Under the pieces are notes generated by a model, which did not search any database, was not told the origin of the DNA, and saw only the letters and a program-made list of their open reading frames with translations. A stretch of 64,000 bases of DNA from a virus. The DNA is taken from positions 29,476 to 93,475 of the IMG/VR virus record IMGVR_UViG_3300025131_000013, one strand, 5' to 3'. The translations under genes were made by a program, and so were the position numbers. Positions 35,659-43,493 of this stretch are shown piece by piece. Every line of letters begins with the position of its first letter. Within the stretch, counting starts at the first letter, position 1.

Positions 35659-36081
35659 ATGCGATTTATTACCACAGCAATCGCGACACTGGTGCTTACG
35701 GGCGCGGTGTTCGCACAAGACTCAGTAGATCCAGAGATTTCGGTATTACAAGCTAAGATCGACAGCATCCGCGAAGTGCGTAATCTTGCCGAGCGCGAGG
35801 CGACATTGGCGTGGGCCGACTCCGTTGCAGTTGCCAATTCATTGCAAGTAACAGGCGTGTCGTTCAAGGTGGACAGTCGCGACCCGCAGTGGATTATGGT
35901 AGACGTTCCCCTGTCCACGTCCACGGGTTTTGAGTTCGCTTTCTGGCTTGCCAAGTTAGCCGAAGCGAAGAACGAATACGGAGCCAAGCCGTCAGGCACG
36001 ATGGGCTGCGTCAGGGTGCGGAAGGACAGGGCAATCAAGTTTCTTGAGAGCACCAAGAACGATCTGGAAATAGGGGGATAG
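35659..36081 (+). CDS. Exported small protein (copy B)
   Basis: The 140-residue protein starts at the ATG at 35659, eight bases after TGGAGGA. It has a signal peptide (MRFITTAIATLVLTGAVFA, cut before QDS). A coiled coil follows (ISVLQAKIDSIREVRN) and then a domain with GVSFKVDSRDPQWIMVDVP, STGFEFAFWLAKL and GAKPSG, which parallels the unexported protein at 31405. The pair of exported genes (32721 and 35659) thus mirrors the pair 27829 and 31405. Function unknown. It would act in the periplasm or outer envelope. Confidence 0.6.
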   Translation: MRFITTAIATLVLTGAVFAQDSVDPEISVLQAKIDSIREVRNLAEREATLAWADSVAVANSLQVTGVSFKVDSRDPQWIMVDVPLSTSTGFEFAFWLAKLAEAKNEYGAKPSGTMGCVRVRKDRAIKFLESTKNDLEIGG

Positions 36082-36084
36082 ACG

Positions 36085-36183
36085 ATGGGTGACAGGTTGC
36101 GAACCCCTTATAAGGAGACAGGGCGAGGCGTTTTTTTTGAAATGGGTTGGCGTAAATATGTTTTGATTTCAGTCAACGCTTGA
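36085..36183 (+). CDS. Possible small protein (32 aa)
   Basis: An ATG nine bases after GGGGG opens a 32-codon frame with an eight-T run (codons for Phe) in its middle and a C-terminal aromatic stretch. Only the spacing after the previous gene supports it. The region also holds a perfect ten-base palindrome (CCTTATAAGG, 36106-36115) and could instead be an untranslated regulatory leader. Confidence 0.2.
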   Translation: MGDRLRTPYKETGRGVFFEMGWRKYVLISVNA

Positions 36184-36194
36184 TTTTGTTTCTA

Positions 36195-36234
36195 GTGTTT
36201 TGGAAGTTTGGAAAACACCCAACAGTGTAACACT
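36195..36234 (+). promoter_or_regulatory. Paired inverted repeats before membrane protein gene
   Basis: GTGTTTT (36195-36201) is complementary to AAAACAC (36212-36218). Immediately after it AGTGTAACACT (36224-36234) is a palindrome around one base. They lie just upstream of the ribosome binding site of the gene at 36253. They may be operators or an mRNA hairpin affecting initiation. Confidence 0.3.
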
Positions 36235-36252
36235 CATCAAGGAGGCAGTTTA

Positions 36253-36639
36253 ATGGAACCATTCGCAGGTGGGGAACTCGCAACTTTGACTGCTGGTGCG
36301 ATTTTCACCAGACTTGGTATCATCTTCGCTTTGGCGTTTGCCTTGGCGTTTGTTGTAGAGAGTGCTCTGGATGGCATCTTCACATATCGTCGGTTCAAGT
36401 CCTTTTTTGATGCTGGATACGGAGTCAAATACCCGATAGCTGTGCTCTGCTCCTACCTTGTATGTAGTGGGGTGGGAGTAGATTTAATTGTGATGCTGAC
36501 GACCGGGAATTTGATTCCTTCTTTGACGGTCCACTTTACTCCTGGCCTACTTTTGATGGCCTTTTTTGTCGCCAGAGGCAGTAAGTATGTTGCGACACGT
36601 TTCGGCGAACTGAAGCAGCAGGTAGAAAAATTCTCGTAA
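36253..36639 (+). CDS. Small membrane protein, possible holin
   Basis: The 128-residue protein is taken from the ATG at 36253 after AAGGAGG. Three hydrophobic segments (about 15-38, 58-78 and 90-107) and a charged C-terminal helix (RFGELKQQVEKFS) resemble class I holins. Alternatively it is a membrane anchor for virion or superinfection functions. It is the last gene before the strong terminator at 36703-36745, so it ends the structural transcription unit, a frequent place for lysis genes. Confidence 0.45.
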   Translation: MEPFAGGELATLTAGAIFTRLGIIFALAFALAFVVESALDGIFTYRRFKSFFDAGYGVKYPIAVLCSYLVCSGVGVDLIVMLTTGNLIPSLTVHFTPGLLLMAFFVARGSKYVATRFGELKQQVEKFS

Positions 36640-36667
36640 GTCCAATTACGCAGAATGTATAGGTAGG

Positions 36668-36688
36668 CGTCCGATTCGTCGTCGGACG
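36668..36688 (+). terminator. First hairpin of tandem terminator region
   Basis: CGTCCGA (36668-36674) pairs perfectly with TCGGACG (36682-36688) around a seven-base loop. No T-run follows directly. It precedes the stronger hairpin at 36703. Confidence 0.4.
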
Positions 36689-36702
36689 TTGTAGTCATCG
36701 TC

Positions 36703-36745
36703 AAGCGGGGCAGGTTTCGTCACCTGTCCCGCTTTCTTTTTCTTT
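36703..36745 (+). terminator. Strong intrinsic terminator at module border
   Basis: A 13-base stem (36703-36715 with 36722-36734, one wobble) with loop TTCGTC is followed by TCTTTTTCTTT. This separates the structural half from the replication half and is the clearest factor-independent terminator in the window. Confidence 0.85.
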
Positions 36746-36767
36746 AGCGACACGCCTGTGAACATCG

Positions 36768-36778
36768 TATACTATACT
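36768..36778 (+). promoter_or_regulatory. Candidate promoter -10 element for replication module
   Basis: TATACT occurs twice in overlapping tandem (36768-36773 and 36773-36778) in the gap between the strong terminator and the first replication gene. A clear -35 box is missing; TAGCGA at 36745-36750 is only a weak match at 17 bases. Some restart of transcription is needed here, which favours a promoter. Confidence 0.35.
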
Positions 36779-36850
36779 AGTCCGGTAGGCTATCGGGCAA
36801 CGCCTCTTTGTAGGCCATTCTAACCAGTATTGAATGAAAGGAAGGATAGC

Positions 36851-38689
36851 TTGATAACCGTAGGCACTCATCACAAGGATGACTCCCTCCTAGTGATTGA
36901 TATTAAGGATGCTGCGGATTTTGATACAGCGGTATATATAATGCGGAACAGGGTTCCCGGTGCTCAATTTGAGAAGGGAATCAAACGCTGGACAATCCCT
37001 GTAGCAACCCTTGAAGATATTCCCCCGTATTACGACACTACCTATGGCAAAGAGATAGTGGCGCTTGAGGCAAGCGCGCTCAAGAGATTTGAGCGGCAAT
37101 TTGCTGGTAAGAACATAGCTATAGAGGTAAAATCCGGTCATGAGTTTGATCTTGGTCTTAACGGTCGCCTCAAAACAGAAGATGAATATGGCAGCGATAT
37201 CACAATGAGGCCGTATCAAACCGTAGGTGCGAAGTTCTTCGATGTTACAGGCAAAGCCTTGAATGGGGATACGGTTGGTCTGGGTAAGTCAATCCAAGCA
37301 GTTGCTGCCTCTCAGATGAGGTTTGAGAAAGGTGAGGCAGATTGCTTTCTCCTTATTATACCGCCATCTTTAACTGAGAAGTGGGTCCAGGAGATTGAGA
37401 AGTTCACCCATTCTGCAGTTCATCGCCTTACTCGGAATGAGTTGCTAAAGAAGAACCCCCTCAGCAGATATCGCAAGAAGTATAAGGCAGGATACTACCT
37501 GATATTGTCCTATTCTATGACTTTCAGGTATGTAGATCGTATACTTAAGGATATAGAGGGTGATGGTGATTTTTCGGCTGGAGCCATAGTTGATGAAGTT
37601 CAGTATATAAAAAATTATGGAGCCAAGAGAACTAAAGCAACTAAGCAAATCACCAATGCCTGTAAATACGTATACGGGTTATCCGCTACATATCTTGAAA
37701 CCTCGGTGACTAACATTCATTCAATTTTTGATGGGTTGAATCCTGGGGTCTTTCGGATGAGTGAGTTTAAGTTCAAGGAGCGGTATGCGGAGACCTCGTA
37801 TTGGGGCCAGACTACCGGATATAAACACGGGGATGAAATTAAAAAGCGATTGGAACCTTGGGTGATTAGAAGGCATTCCGAGGATGTCTCAGATCAGATG
37901 CCTTCTAGGCAAGAGACTACTTACTGGATGGATCTTAACGCAAGGCAAGCCGCCTTCTATCGGGATGTATTAGAGCAGGTTACAGACAAGATTAATGACG
38001 CAAAGAGAGAGGGCCAGCTTCAAGTAGCCACTGCTCTTTCCCTCACTATGTATTTGCGCCAGGCGTGCCTCAATACGGTGATAATGGGGCATAAAGAACC
38101 AGTAGACAGTAAGTTTGATACCCTGCTTGAGCTGATTAATGATACAGAGAAGAAGGATAAGCTGGTAGTGTTTTGTTGGTTTGCTCAAGGTGTTAGGGCT
38201 TTGGGTAAATCTCTTGATGCGGCAGGTATAAGTAATACTGCTATTTGGGCAGGCAACGCTAAGATTAAAGATAGAGTTCAGATCATCAAAGAGTTTGGGG
38301 AGTCTGATAAGAAAGTTCTTGTATCGTCAGATATCCTTAGAGAAGGGCATGATGTTGTTGTGGCTCAGCACGTAATTAACTACGACATAATGTGGAACCC
38401 GTCGAATATGGAGCAGAGGGCTGGTCGAGTCCACAGGCTGTCCCAGAAAGCATCTACGGTATTTGTTAATACAATCCTCTCAAGGAATACGGTCGAGCAG
38501 TATATGTTTGATCGGATGTCTCAGTATAAGGCTATGGGCCACGACATTATGGATGATAAGCGGACGTTTAGGAAGATAAGTGTCAAGGAGATTGTTAAGG
38601 CACTTCAATTTAAACCTGAAGGAGGGAGTAGTGGCGGCTCAAGCGGATTCAAAGTCGACTTCAGCAAAAAAGGCAAAAGCAAAAAGTAA
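36851..38689 (+). CDS. SNF2-type superfamily 2 helicase
   Basis: The protein has 612 residues from TTG at 36851, five bases after AAAGGAAGG; a TTG at 36830 is possible but lacks a ribosome binding site. Walker A is VGLGKS with Lys146, Walker B DEVQ (248-251), motif III GLSAT, and motif VI RAGRVHR (523-529) inside a VINYDIMWNPSNMEQRAGRVHRLSQ stretch, all typical of SNF2/Rad54-like ATPases. The usual DEMGLGKT is changed to DTVGLGKS and DEAH to DEVQ. A Gly/Ser/Lys-rich tail ends the chain. As first gene of the replication module it may remodel protein-DNA complexes or assist fork restart. Confidence 0.85.
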   Translation: MITVGTHHKDDSLLVIDIKDAADFDTAVYIMRNRVPGAQFEKGIKRWTIPVATLEDIPPYYDTTYGKEIVALEASALKRFERQFAGKNIAIEVKSGHEFDLGLNGRLKTEDEYGSDITMRPYQTVGAKFFDVTGKALNGDTVGLGKSIQAVAASQMRFEKGEADCFLLIIPPSLTEKWVQEIEKFTHSAVHRLTRNELLKKNPLSRYRKKYKAGYYLILSYSMTFRYVDRILKDIEGDGDFSAGAIVDEVQYIKNYGAKRTKATKQITNACKYVYGLSATYLETSVTNIHSIFDGLNPGVFRMSEFKFKERYAETSYWGQTTGYKHGDEIKKRLEPWVIRRHSEDVSDQMPSRQETTYWMDLNARQAAFYRDVLEQVTDKINDAKREGQLQVATALSLTMYLRQACLNTVIMGHKEPVDSKFDTLLELINDTEKKDKLVVFCWFAQGVRALGKSLDAAGISNTAIWAGNAKIKDRVQIIKEFGESDKKVLVSSDILREGHDVVVAQHVINYDIMWNPSNMEQRAGRVHRLSQKASTVFVNTILSRNTVEQYMFDRMSQYKAMGHDIMDDKRTFRKISVKEIVKALQFKPEGGSSGGSSGFKVDFSKKGKSKK

Positions 38690-39113
38690 AAAGGCTAAGC
38701 ATAATAAGGTTAAGCCTGATGGCTTTTTGCTTTTTGTTCCTTTGGTGACTCACGGCAATATTGAGCTACCTGTTCTCAATACGTTCACGAATTGTGTTTG
38801 TTTCACCACTCGTTATAGACTTAATAAGTGGCGGGATCATTATCAAATGGATGTTGTTCGGGTGAAACGGTATGATTCAGTGAGTAAGATCCCTGCAATG
38901 ATTAAGACTCTGATGTCGGGCCGTAGGCCGAAGGGTCTTGCTCTTGATCCAAACCCAGTGACCGCAAACCAGTATGATATGTCTTTTGTCTCAAAGGCGA
39001 ATGACTTTTCTCTAACGGACGATATTGAGAAGATAGCTACATTTGTTAAGGTTACGGCTGTTGAGACGAAGGGAATGGACTTGGAGGTAAAGGATGTCAA
39101 TTCTGGTGAATAG
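38631..39113 (+). CDS. Unknown protein with lysine-rich N-terminus
   Basis: The 160-residue protein is taken from GTG at 38631, four to six bases after AAGGAGGG; longer frames overlap the helicase without a better site. Residues 1-30 are Lys/Ala-rich (SAKKAKAKSKKAKHNK), suggesting nucleic-acid contact. The rest has mixed strands and helices (MDVVRVKRYDSVSKIPAMIK). No family recognised. It overlaps the helicase end by 59 bases and is probably cotranslated. Confidence 0.55.
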   Translation: MAAQADSKSTSAKKAKAKSKKAKHNKVKPDGFLLFVPLVTHGNIELPVLNTFTNCVCFTTRYRLNKWRDHYQMDVVRVKRYDSVSKIPAMIKTLMSGRRPKGLALDPNPVTANQYDMSFVSKANDFSLTDDIEKIATFVKVTAVETKGMDLEVKDVNSGE

Positions 39114-39639
39114 CACGTCACCGGATCGGATTACGGTGATTATAACACGACGAGATTTCAAGAAGTTTAGGAACGGTACATCCCTCGATACTGTCCAAGA
39201 GATATCAGGCAGTATTAAGACTCAGGTTGAATTGCTTGATCTAGCTAAGAAGGACGGTAAGCGTGCGAAGGTCATAGGCTATAGGAATAAGCCTGTAGAG
39301 AGTTGGGGTCCTGCTCAATACGTTCGCTTCGTTAAAGACAAGCATAAGAAAGCATTCGGGGCTACAGTCGTATATATAAATAATGACCGGGGTAGCACTT
39401 TGGCTGCAGTAGCAGGGTTGATGGGAAGATTCAAGTCGAAGGGCTACAGCAAAGCTGAGCTAGTTGCTTATATTGAGTGGTGCTTTGATGAGTCAGAGTC
39501 TACCGAGATGTCCTTCTCCCATATCTGTACCAGTCGCTTTCTGAAAGAATGGGAAATGTTGGTCGGTAAGTCGAAGAACAAAAAGCCAGTTAAGACTAAG
39601 GCATCAAATGCTTTCAAGAGAAAGATGTTACCGGTATGA
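39094..39639 (+). CDS. Unknown protein upstream of helicase loader
   Basis: The 181-residue protein starts at ATG after GGAGG, overlapping the previous gene. It has an N-terminal alpha/beta part (RITVIITRRDFKKF) and a C-terminal helical part (GYSKAELVAYIEWCFDES) with a Lys-rich end. Its place directly before the loader and DnaB helicase genes suggests a role at initiation, for example origin binding or replisome organisation. The sequence gives no direct proof. Confidence 0.5.
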   Translation: MSILVNSTSPDRITVIITRRDFKKFRNGTSLDTVQEISGSIKTQVELLDLAKKDGKRAKVIGYRNKPVESWGPAQYVRFVKDKHKKAFGATVVYINNDRGSTLAAVAGLMGRFKSKGYSKAELVAYIEWCFDESESTEMSFSHICTSRFLKEWEMLVGKSKNKKPVKTKASNAFKRKMLPV

Positions 39640-40202
39640 TTGGAAGGGAGCAACGCTATCAGAAGGCTGGACTCCCGAATAGGTATTGGAAGGTAAGACC
39701 TCTCATCTATGTTCGCGAGGAAGGTTTAGAGACGAAGTTTGGAGGGATTGTAGAGGCCTGTAGGGGCTATGACCAGGATGTAACATACGGAGTCGTTATA
39801 GAATCCCGTAAGGAAGGGATCAGGCCTGCATTCGGCGCGGCAGTCCTTAAGTATCTAATGGCTCTGAATAACGTCCAGGGATGGTGGCGGTCCTTTACGC
39901 GCCTATCTGGGTTCATACGGTCTACGAAGTTTGATCAACCTGCTTGGGATACTTTTGTTGATTGGCTTTGTCGGCCTACTGGACAGATTCTTTTGATCGA
40001 GAATATGTCCGCAAAGACGATGGCTAATCTTGACGATGAAGAACGGATACGGCTGCTTGATTTCTTCCAACAGTTATTCCAGAACGGATGCCTTGTTATC
40101 ATAACCACGACTGATAATCAAGACCGATTTGAGAAGATGCTTGGTGAAGACCTAGCAGCCCTCTTGAGTGATAACCTCGGAACGTGGGGCAAATTGGGAT
40201 GA
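39636..40202 (+). CDS. DnaC-like helicase loader with degenerate ATPase motifs
   Basis: The 188-residue protein overlaps its upstream neighbour by four bases. QKAGLPNRYWKV (9-20) is the hallmark start of DnaC/DnaI/IstB-type AAA+ domains. The end shows CLVIITTTDNQDRF (152-165), a sensor-1 strand, and an ALLSDN (175-180) ending like the SRL region. The expected P-loop position reads YGVVIESRKEGIRPAF (51-66) without GxxGxGKT, and Walker B reads QILLIEN (117-123) instead of two acidic residues. It probably loads the DnaB helicase encoded next, but in an ATP-independent or accessory way. Confidence 0.6.
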   Translation: MIGREQRYQKAGLPNRYWKVRPLIYVREEGLETKFGGIVEACRGYDQDVTYGVVIESRKEGIRPAFGAAVLKYLMALNNVQGWWRSFTRLSGFIRSTKFDQPAWDTFVDWLCRPTGQILLIENMSAKTMANLDDEERIRLLDFFQQLFQNGCLVIITTTDNQDRFEKMLGEDLAALLSDNLGTWGKLG

Positions 40203-41635
40203 AGTTCTATGATCTTGGCCTTGAAAGATCGGTGCTACAAGCTATTCTCTATGATTTCCCTACACTTGTTAGGTTTTCTACCCGTCACCTCCTTACGCCT
40301 GAACACTTTTCCGATCTCTCATATCGGCGTATCTTTCGCGCGATCAAGTCTGTGTATAAAGATGGTGCGGGCAAGCCTAACTCGAAGTTGGTCCGTCGAA
40401 GATTACAAAAAACGAAAACTCCAAAGGCACGCGATAAGGTGCTTTCGGTCTTTGAACGCCTTAAGAAGCCAGACGAGGATGGACTCCATAATGCTGATGC
40501 TTACTTGGATGAACTTTCATCCTTGTTTGAAGGGCGACGACTCCAATTCCTTGTTAAAGATATGGCAGGATCGTTGGCAGATGGAGACATCGCAGACGCA
40601 CTAGCCGCAGTCCAAAAGATGACTTCTACTACGGACGCAGGCGTCCAGGTAGATGAGGCTGACTTCCTTGATATATTTGAGGATACGATTGAGCTGGATA
40701 AGCAGAAGAAGCAATACCCTGAGTTATTCAAGAGATACCCGACAGGGATAAAGGGAGTTCATCCGACTACCGGAGAGAATATTGACGCCGACAAGCATAT
40801 CTTGAACGGCGGCTTGATGAGAGGGACTCTCACTATAATAGGCGGGGATACGGGACTCGGCAAGAGTAAAACACTTAGCCACATATTTAGATACGCAGTT
40901 CGTCGGCACTCCAAAGGGGTGTTTATGACGAATGAGAACGCTTTGTCTCAAGTCCAGACAGATTTCATCTCAGGGATTGTCGGTATTGACTTCAATAGGA
41001 TTGACCGAGGTTTGCTGGATGAGCAAGACTATGTCAAGATTAGGGCGAAGCTCAAGTATTATAAGAAGCTAGGGGCTGAGGCTAAGATTGTCAGCTTTCC
41101 AGAGGTTTCGACTGTCGGGGCATACAGAGCGAAGCTATTGGAGTGGAAGCAACAAGGGTTTGTTGCAGACTTTAGCGTCATAGATTACTTGAACGAGATG
41201 AATCAAGAAACCGGCGCGGATTCAAAAGGAGATTGGTCGGGGATAGGTGAGATAACTGCAGATCTCTGTGGTGTATCAAAGAGTTGGGATACTACTGTTG
41301 AGCTAGATAATGGGTATAAGATAATGGGTATGCCTATTGTTACAGCGTCCCAAAAAAAGACAGGCTCAGCAGGTAAGTCCTTTGCTAAAACTGAAGACTT
41401 GGCTTACTCCCCCGTTCCTGGACAGCTAGCAGCTTGTGTAGGCCAATTAACTCAAGACCCAGATATGGAGGAACTCGGAGTTATTGACCTAGCCTTTACA
41501 AAGTGTAGATTCGGAAAGCCGGGGAAGTTAAGGCTGTATCCTGACTTTGCTAAATCTCGTCTACACTCCAAGAAGAAGCACAGCGAATCAGTGATGGACA
41601 ACTCTTATGACTTAGGAGATGGTGAAGATGAGTGA
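40199..41635 (+). CDS. dnaB: Replicative DnaB-type helicase
   Basis: The protein has 478 residues from the ATG at 40199 that overlaps the loader stop (ATGA); a GTG five codons earlier is possible. The N-terminal helical domain (LERSVLQAILYDFPTLVRF, then HFSDLSYRRIFRAI) is the DnaB N-domain. The RecA-like motor has GGDTGLGKSKT with Lys222 in Walker A, ADFSVIDYLNEM as Walker B region, and a late PIVTASQKKTG (glutamine sensor). It should form a hexamer that unwinds the fork and contacts the primase encoded at 61507. Together with the loader and DnaE it makes a bacterial-type replisome. Confidence 0.85.
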   Translation: MKFYDLGLERSVLQAILYDFPTLVRFSTRHLLTPEHFSDLSYRRIFRAIKSVYKDGAGKPNSKLVRRRLQKTKTPKARDKVLSVFERLKKPDEDGLHNADAYLDELSSLFEGRRLQFLVKDMAGSLADGDIADALAAVQKMTSTTDAGVQVDEADFLDIFEDTIELDKQKKQYPELFKRYPTGIKGVHPTTGENIDADKHILNGGLMRGTLTIIGGDTGLGKSKTLSHIFRYAVRRHSKGVFMTNENALSQVQTDFISGIVGIDFNRIDRGLLDEQDYVKIRAKLKYYKKLGAEAKIVSFPEVSTVGAYRAKLLEWKQQGFVADFSVIDYLNEMNQETGADSKGDWSGIGEITADLCGVSKSWDTTVELDNGYKIMGMPIVTASQKKTGSAGKSFAKTEDLAYSPVPGQLAACVGQLTQDPDMEELGVIDLAFTKCRFGKPGKLRLYPDFAKSRLHSKKKHSESVMDNSYDLGDGEDE

Positions 41636-41981
41636 GGATAAGGATGTGACAATGAATCCTTTTTGGGGAGACCCAGAGAAGGTTTGGGTTCCGTTTAATG
41701 GATGTAAGTTGCTTAAGTCTGACTATATAAAACAGGACGATACCGCTTTTCACGTAGGTGAATTGTTTTTTGTATCCGGCGATACTATGTCGGACATCCA
41801 GACAGCATTTAGAACCGGGTCTCAACAGAGAGTCAAGAATATCCTGAGTCGTATTATCGTAGTTGAGTGCGGGCTGTTGGTTAGTCTTTTTGACAAGAAG
41901 GAGTGGATTCATGCTGTTGACGAAATCAAGACAGAAAAAGCTCGGTCTAAGTCAGAGGTGGAAGCAGAAGCGGAGTCTTGA
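41628..41981 (+). CDS. Unknown protein after DnaB
   Basis: The 117-residue protein is taken from the ATG at 41628, nine bases after AGGAG and inside the helicase stop; an ATG at 41619 is also possible. The central part (FHVGELFFVSGDTMSDIQTAF, then SRIIVVECGLLVSLFDKKEW) is compact alpha/beta. The end is charged (KSEVEAEAES). No family recognised. The next gene starts inside it. Confidence 0.5.
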   Translation: MSEDKDVTMNPFWGDPEKVWVPFNGCKLLKSDYIKQDDTAFHVGELFFVSGDTMSDIQTAFRTGSQQRVKNILSRIIVVECGLLVSLFDKKEWIHAVDEIKTEKARSKSEVEAEAES

Positions 41982-43032
41982 TCTCCCGGCAAGTCTTTGG
42001 GAGCAAGAACTCGCCCATATTAAGCAGTATGGGCCGGGAGGAATGAAGAGATTGGGAGGCCAAAAGGCTTACCCAGATATTGCTTTGATTCGGAAGGATA
42101 TCAAGAGGAACTATACTGAGGTATTCACTCGGGATGATAGTCGAAAGCAGATCCGGTGGCCCCTTAACTTGGAGTATACCTGCTCCGGATTCTTCTTGAA
42201 CAATGGACCTTCTCATTGTGGGGTAGTTATACCAACAGAGGGTAGGCCCGAATTGTTGGAGCGGTGCCTCAGGACGATACAAGAGAAGGCAATGCTGCGC
42301 CTTCCGGTCCTTATAGTAGACGATGGCGCTAAAAAGCCAGTCAAGAAACTGGACTTTATCAAGCACAAGAAGGAACTCTTTGATTTCCCGATTGTTGTGA
42401 AGCGACCGGCAAAGTTGTCGGGAGTCAAGGATGGGGAGCGTTTGGGTGCCGGATTCGGCAGAGCCTTTGGGCAGCAATACTGGCACGCCAGAGAGAGGCA
42501 TTGGGTAATCCAGATGGATGATGATGCCTTCATCCATAACCATTGCTTCGAGAATCTCTACGCCAACGCAATGATCAATGACAACTACGGGATCATCGGG
42601 GCGATGGGATCCTTCCGGCAATTCTATCAGGGGAACTGGAGAGATGAGCACTCTATCAATGCGATCGGCGTCTGCTATATTGTTAATAAATGGGCTATTG
42701 ATCTATGCGGGAATTTCGACCGCAGGATGCGCGCAAGGCAGGATGTCGATTTGGCTATTAGGATGTGGCTTAATGGCTTTCGTGTTTGTGTGCTCCCTAA
42801 AGCTGATGTTGACCACGTTCGGTTCAGGACCAAGAAGGAAGAAGATCCAGAACGGGTAGAGATGTTCGAGCAATGGAAGGTTGATGCCGGGAACCTTCTT
42901 AAAAAGAAGTATAGCAAATTCGGGCTGAAAGCCAGCGCGAGTGGTGTCCTCCGCTATATGGAAGCCTTCGAGAAGCAGGGCTTTGTCCGTATGGCCTGGA
43001 GGAAAACGAAGGCAGGACTAAAGGCCAAGTAA
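41911..43032 (+). CDS. GT-A glycosyltransferase (GT2/TAGT-like)
   Basis: The 373-residue protein is taken from the ATG at 41911, eight bases after AAGGAG. After a basic N-terminus the fold starts at about 104 with CGVVIPTEGRPELLERCLRTI. PVLIVDDGAKKP follows, then WVIQMDDDAFIHNHCF (about 197-212, DxD-type metal motif), and QDVDLAIRMWLNGF (about 277-290), the typical ED-x-D-motif helix. It lies between DnaB and a methyltransferase, far from the virion glycan cassette. DNA glycosylation, as by the TET-associated glycosyltransferases of some phages, is therefore one possibility. The acceptor is not visible. Confidence 0.65.
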   Translation: MLLTKSRQKKLGLSQRWKQKRSLDLPASLWEQELAHIKQYGPGGMKRLGGQKAYPDIALIRKDIKRNYTEVFTRDDSRKQIRWPLNLEYTCSGFFLNNGPSHCGVVIPTEGRPELLERCLRTIQEKAMLRLPVLIVDDGAKKPVKKLDFIKHKKELFDFPIVVKRPAKLSGVKDGERLGAGFGRAFGQQYWHARERHWVIQMDDDAFIHNHCFENLYANAMINDNYGIIGAMGSFRQFYQGNWRDEHSINAIGVCYIVNKWAIDLCGNFDRRMRARQDVDLAIRMWLNGFRVCVLPKADVDHVRFRTKKEEDPERVEMFEQWKVDAGNLLKKKYSKFGLKASASGVLRYMEAFEKQGFVRMAWRKTKAGLKAK

Positions 43033-43493
43033 TGTTTGTCCATGTAATCAGATACGCTTCGTTCAAAGATGACTCGCTAGGGTTTGCTATGATAGACGGA
43101 AGGTTTATTTGTCATACTTTGGAGGATGAGGATCGGACAAAGAAGGTGTCTGGTGAGACTAGGATACCTGACGGTCTGTATCAATTGGGCGTTCGCCATG
43201 ATAGCCCTAAGTTTAAGCATTTTGATGATAGGTGGGGTTGGCATAACGGGATGATTTGGATTAAGCACGTTCCAAATTTTACCTATGTCTATGTCCATCC
43301 CGGTAACGATGATGATGACTCAGATGCTTGTCTACTTACTGGTGATCACGTCTACCGGAAGTCAGGTAAGGACGCCCATAAGCTCGGTAAATCCAGGGAA
43401 GCCTACAAGAGGTTTTACTGTAACATCAGGCCGTGGTTAGATCTGCCTGGTCCACTCGATCCAGTCATAATAAGGGTAAGTTCGTATGCTTAA
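43032..43493 (+). CDS. DUF5675-like protein
   Basis: The 153-residue protein shares one base with the previous stop. SLGFAMIDGRFICHTLEDEDR, GETRIPDGLYQL and YVYVHPGNDDDDSDACLL match the compact beta fold of DUF5675 proteins known from phages and bacteria, which has a conserved LEDxxR and G-E-T-x-I-P-x-G. A relation to peptidoglycan or lysis enzymes has been proposed for such folds but no catalytic mechanism is established. Here it is embedded among modification-type genes. Confidence 0.6.
   Translation: MFVHVIRYASFKDDSLGFAMIDGRFICHTLEDEDRTKKVSGETRIPDGLYQLGVRHDSPKFKHFDDRWGWHNGMIWIKHVPNFTYVYVHPGNDDDDSDACLLTGDHVYRKSGKDAHKLGKSREAYKRFYCNIRPWLDLPGPLDPVIIRVSSYA

Noticed and set aside
36830-36850. 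Earlier TTG start of the SNF2-type helicase
   Set aside because: The TTG at 36851 sits five bases after AAAGGAAGG, while the earlier TTG has no ribosome binding site.
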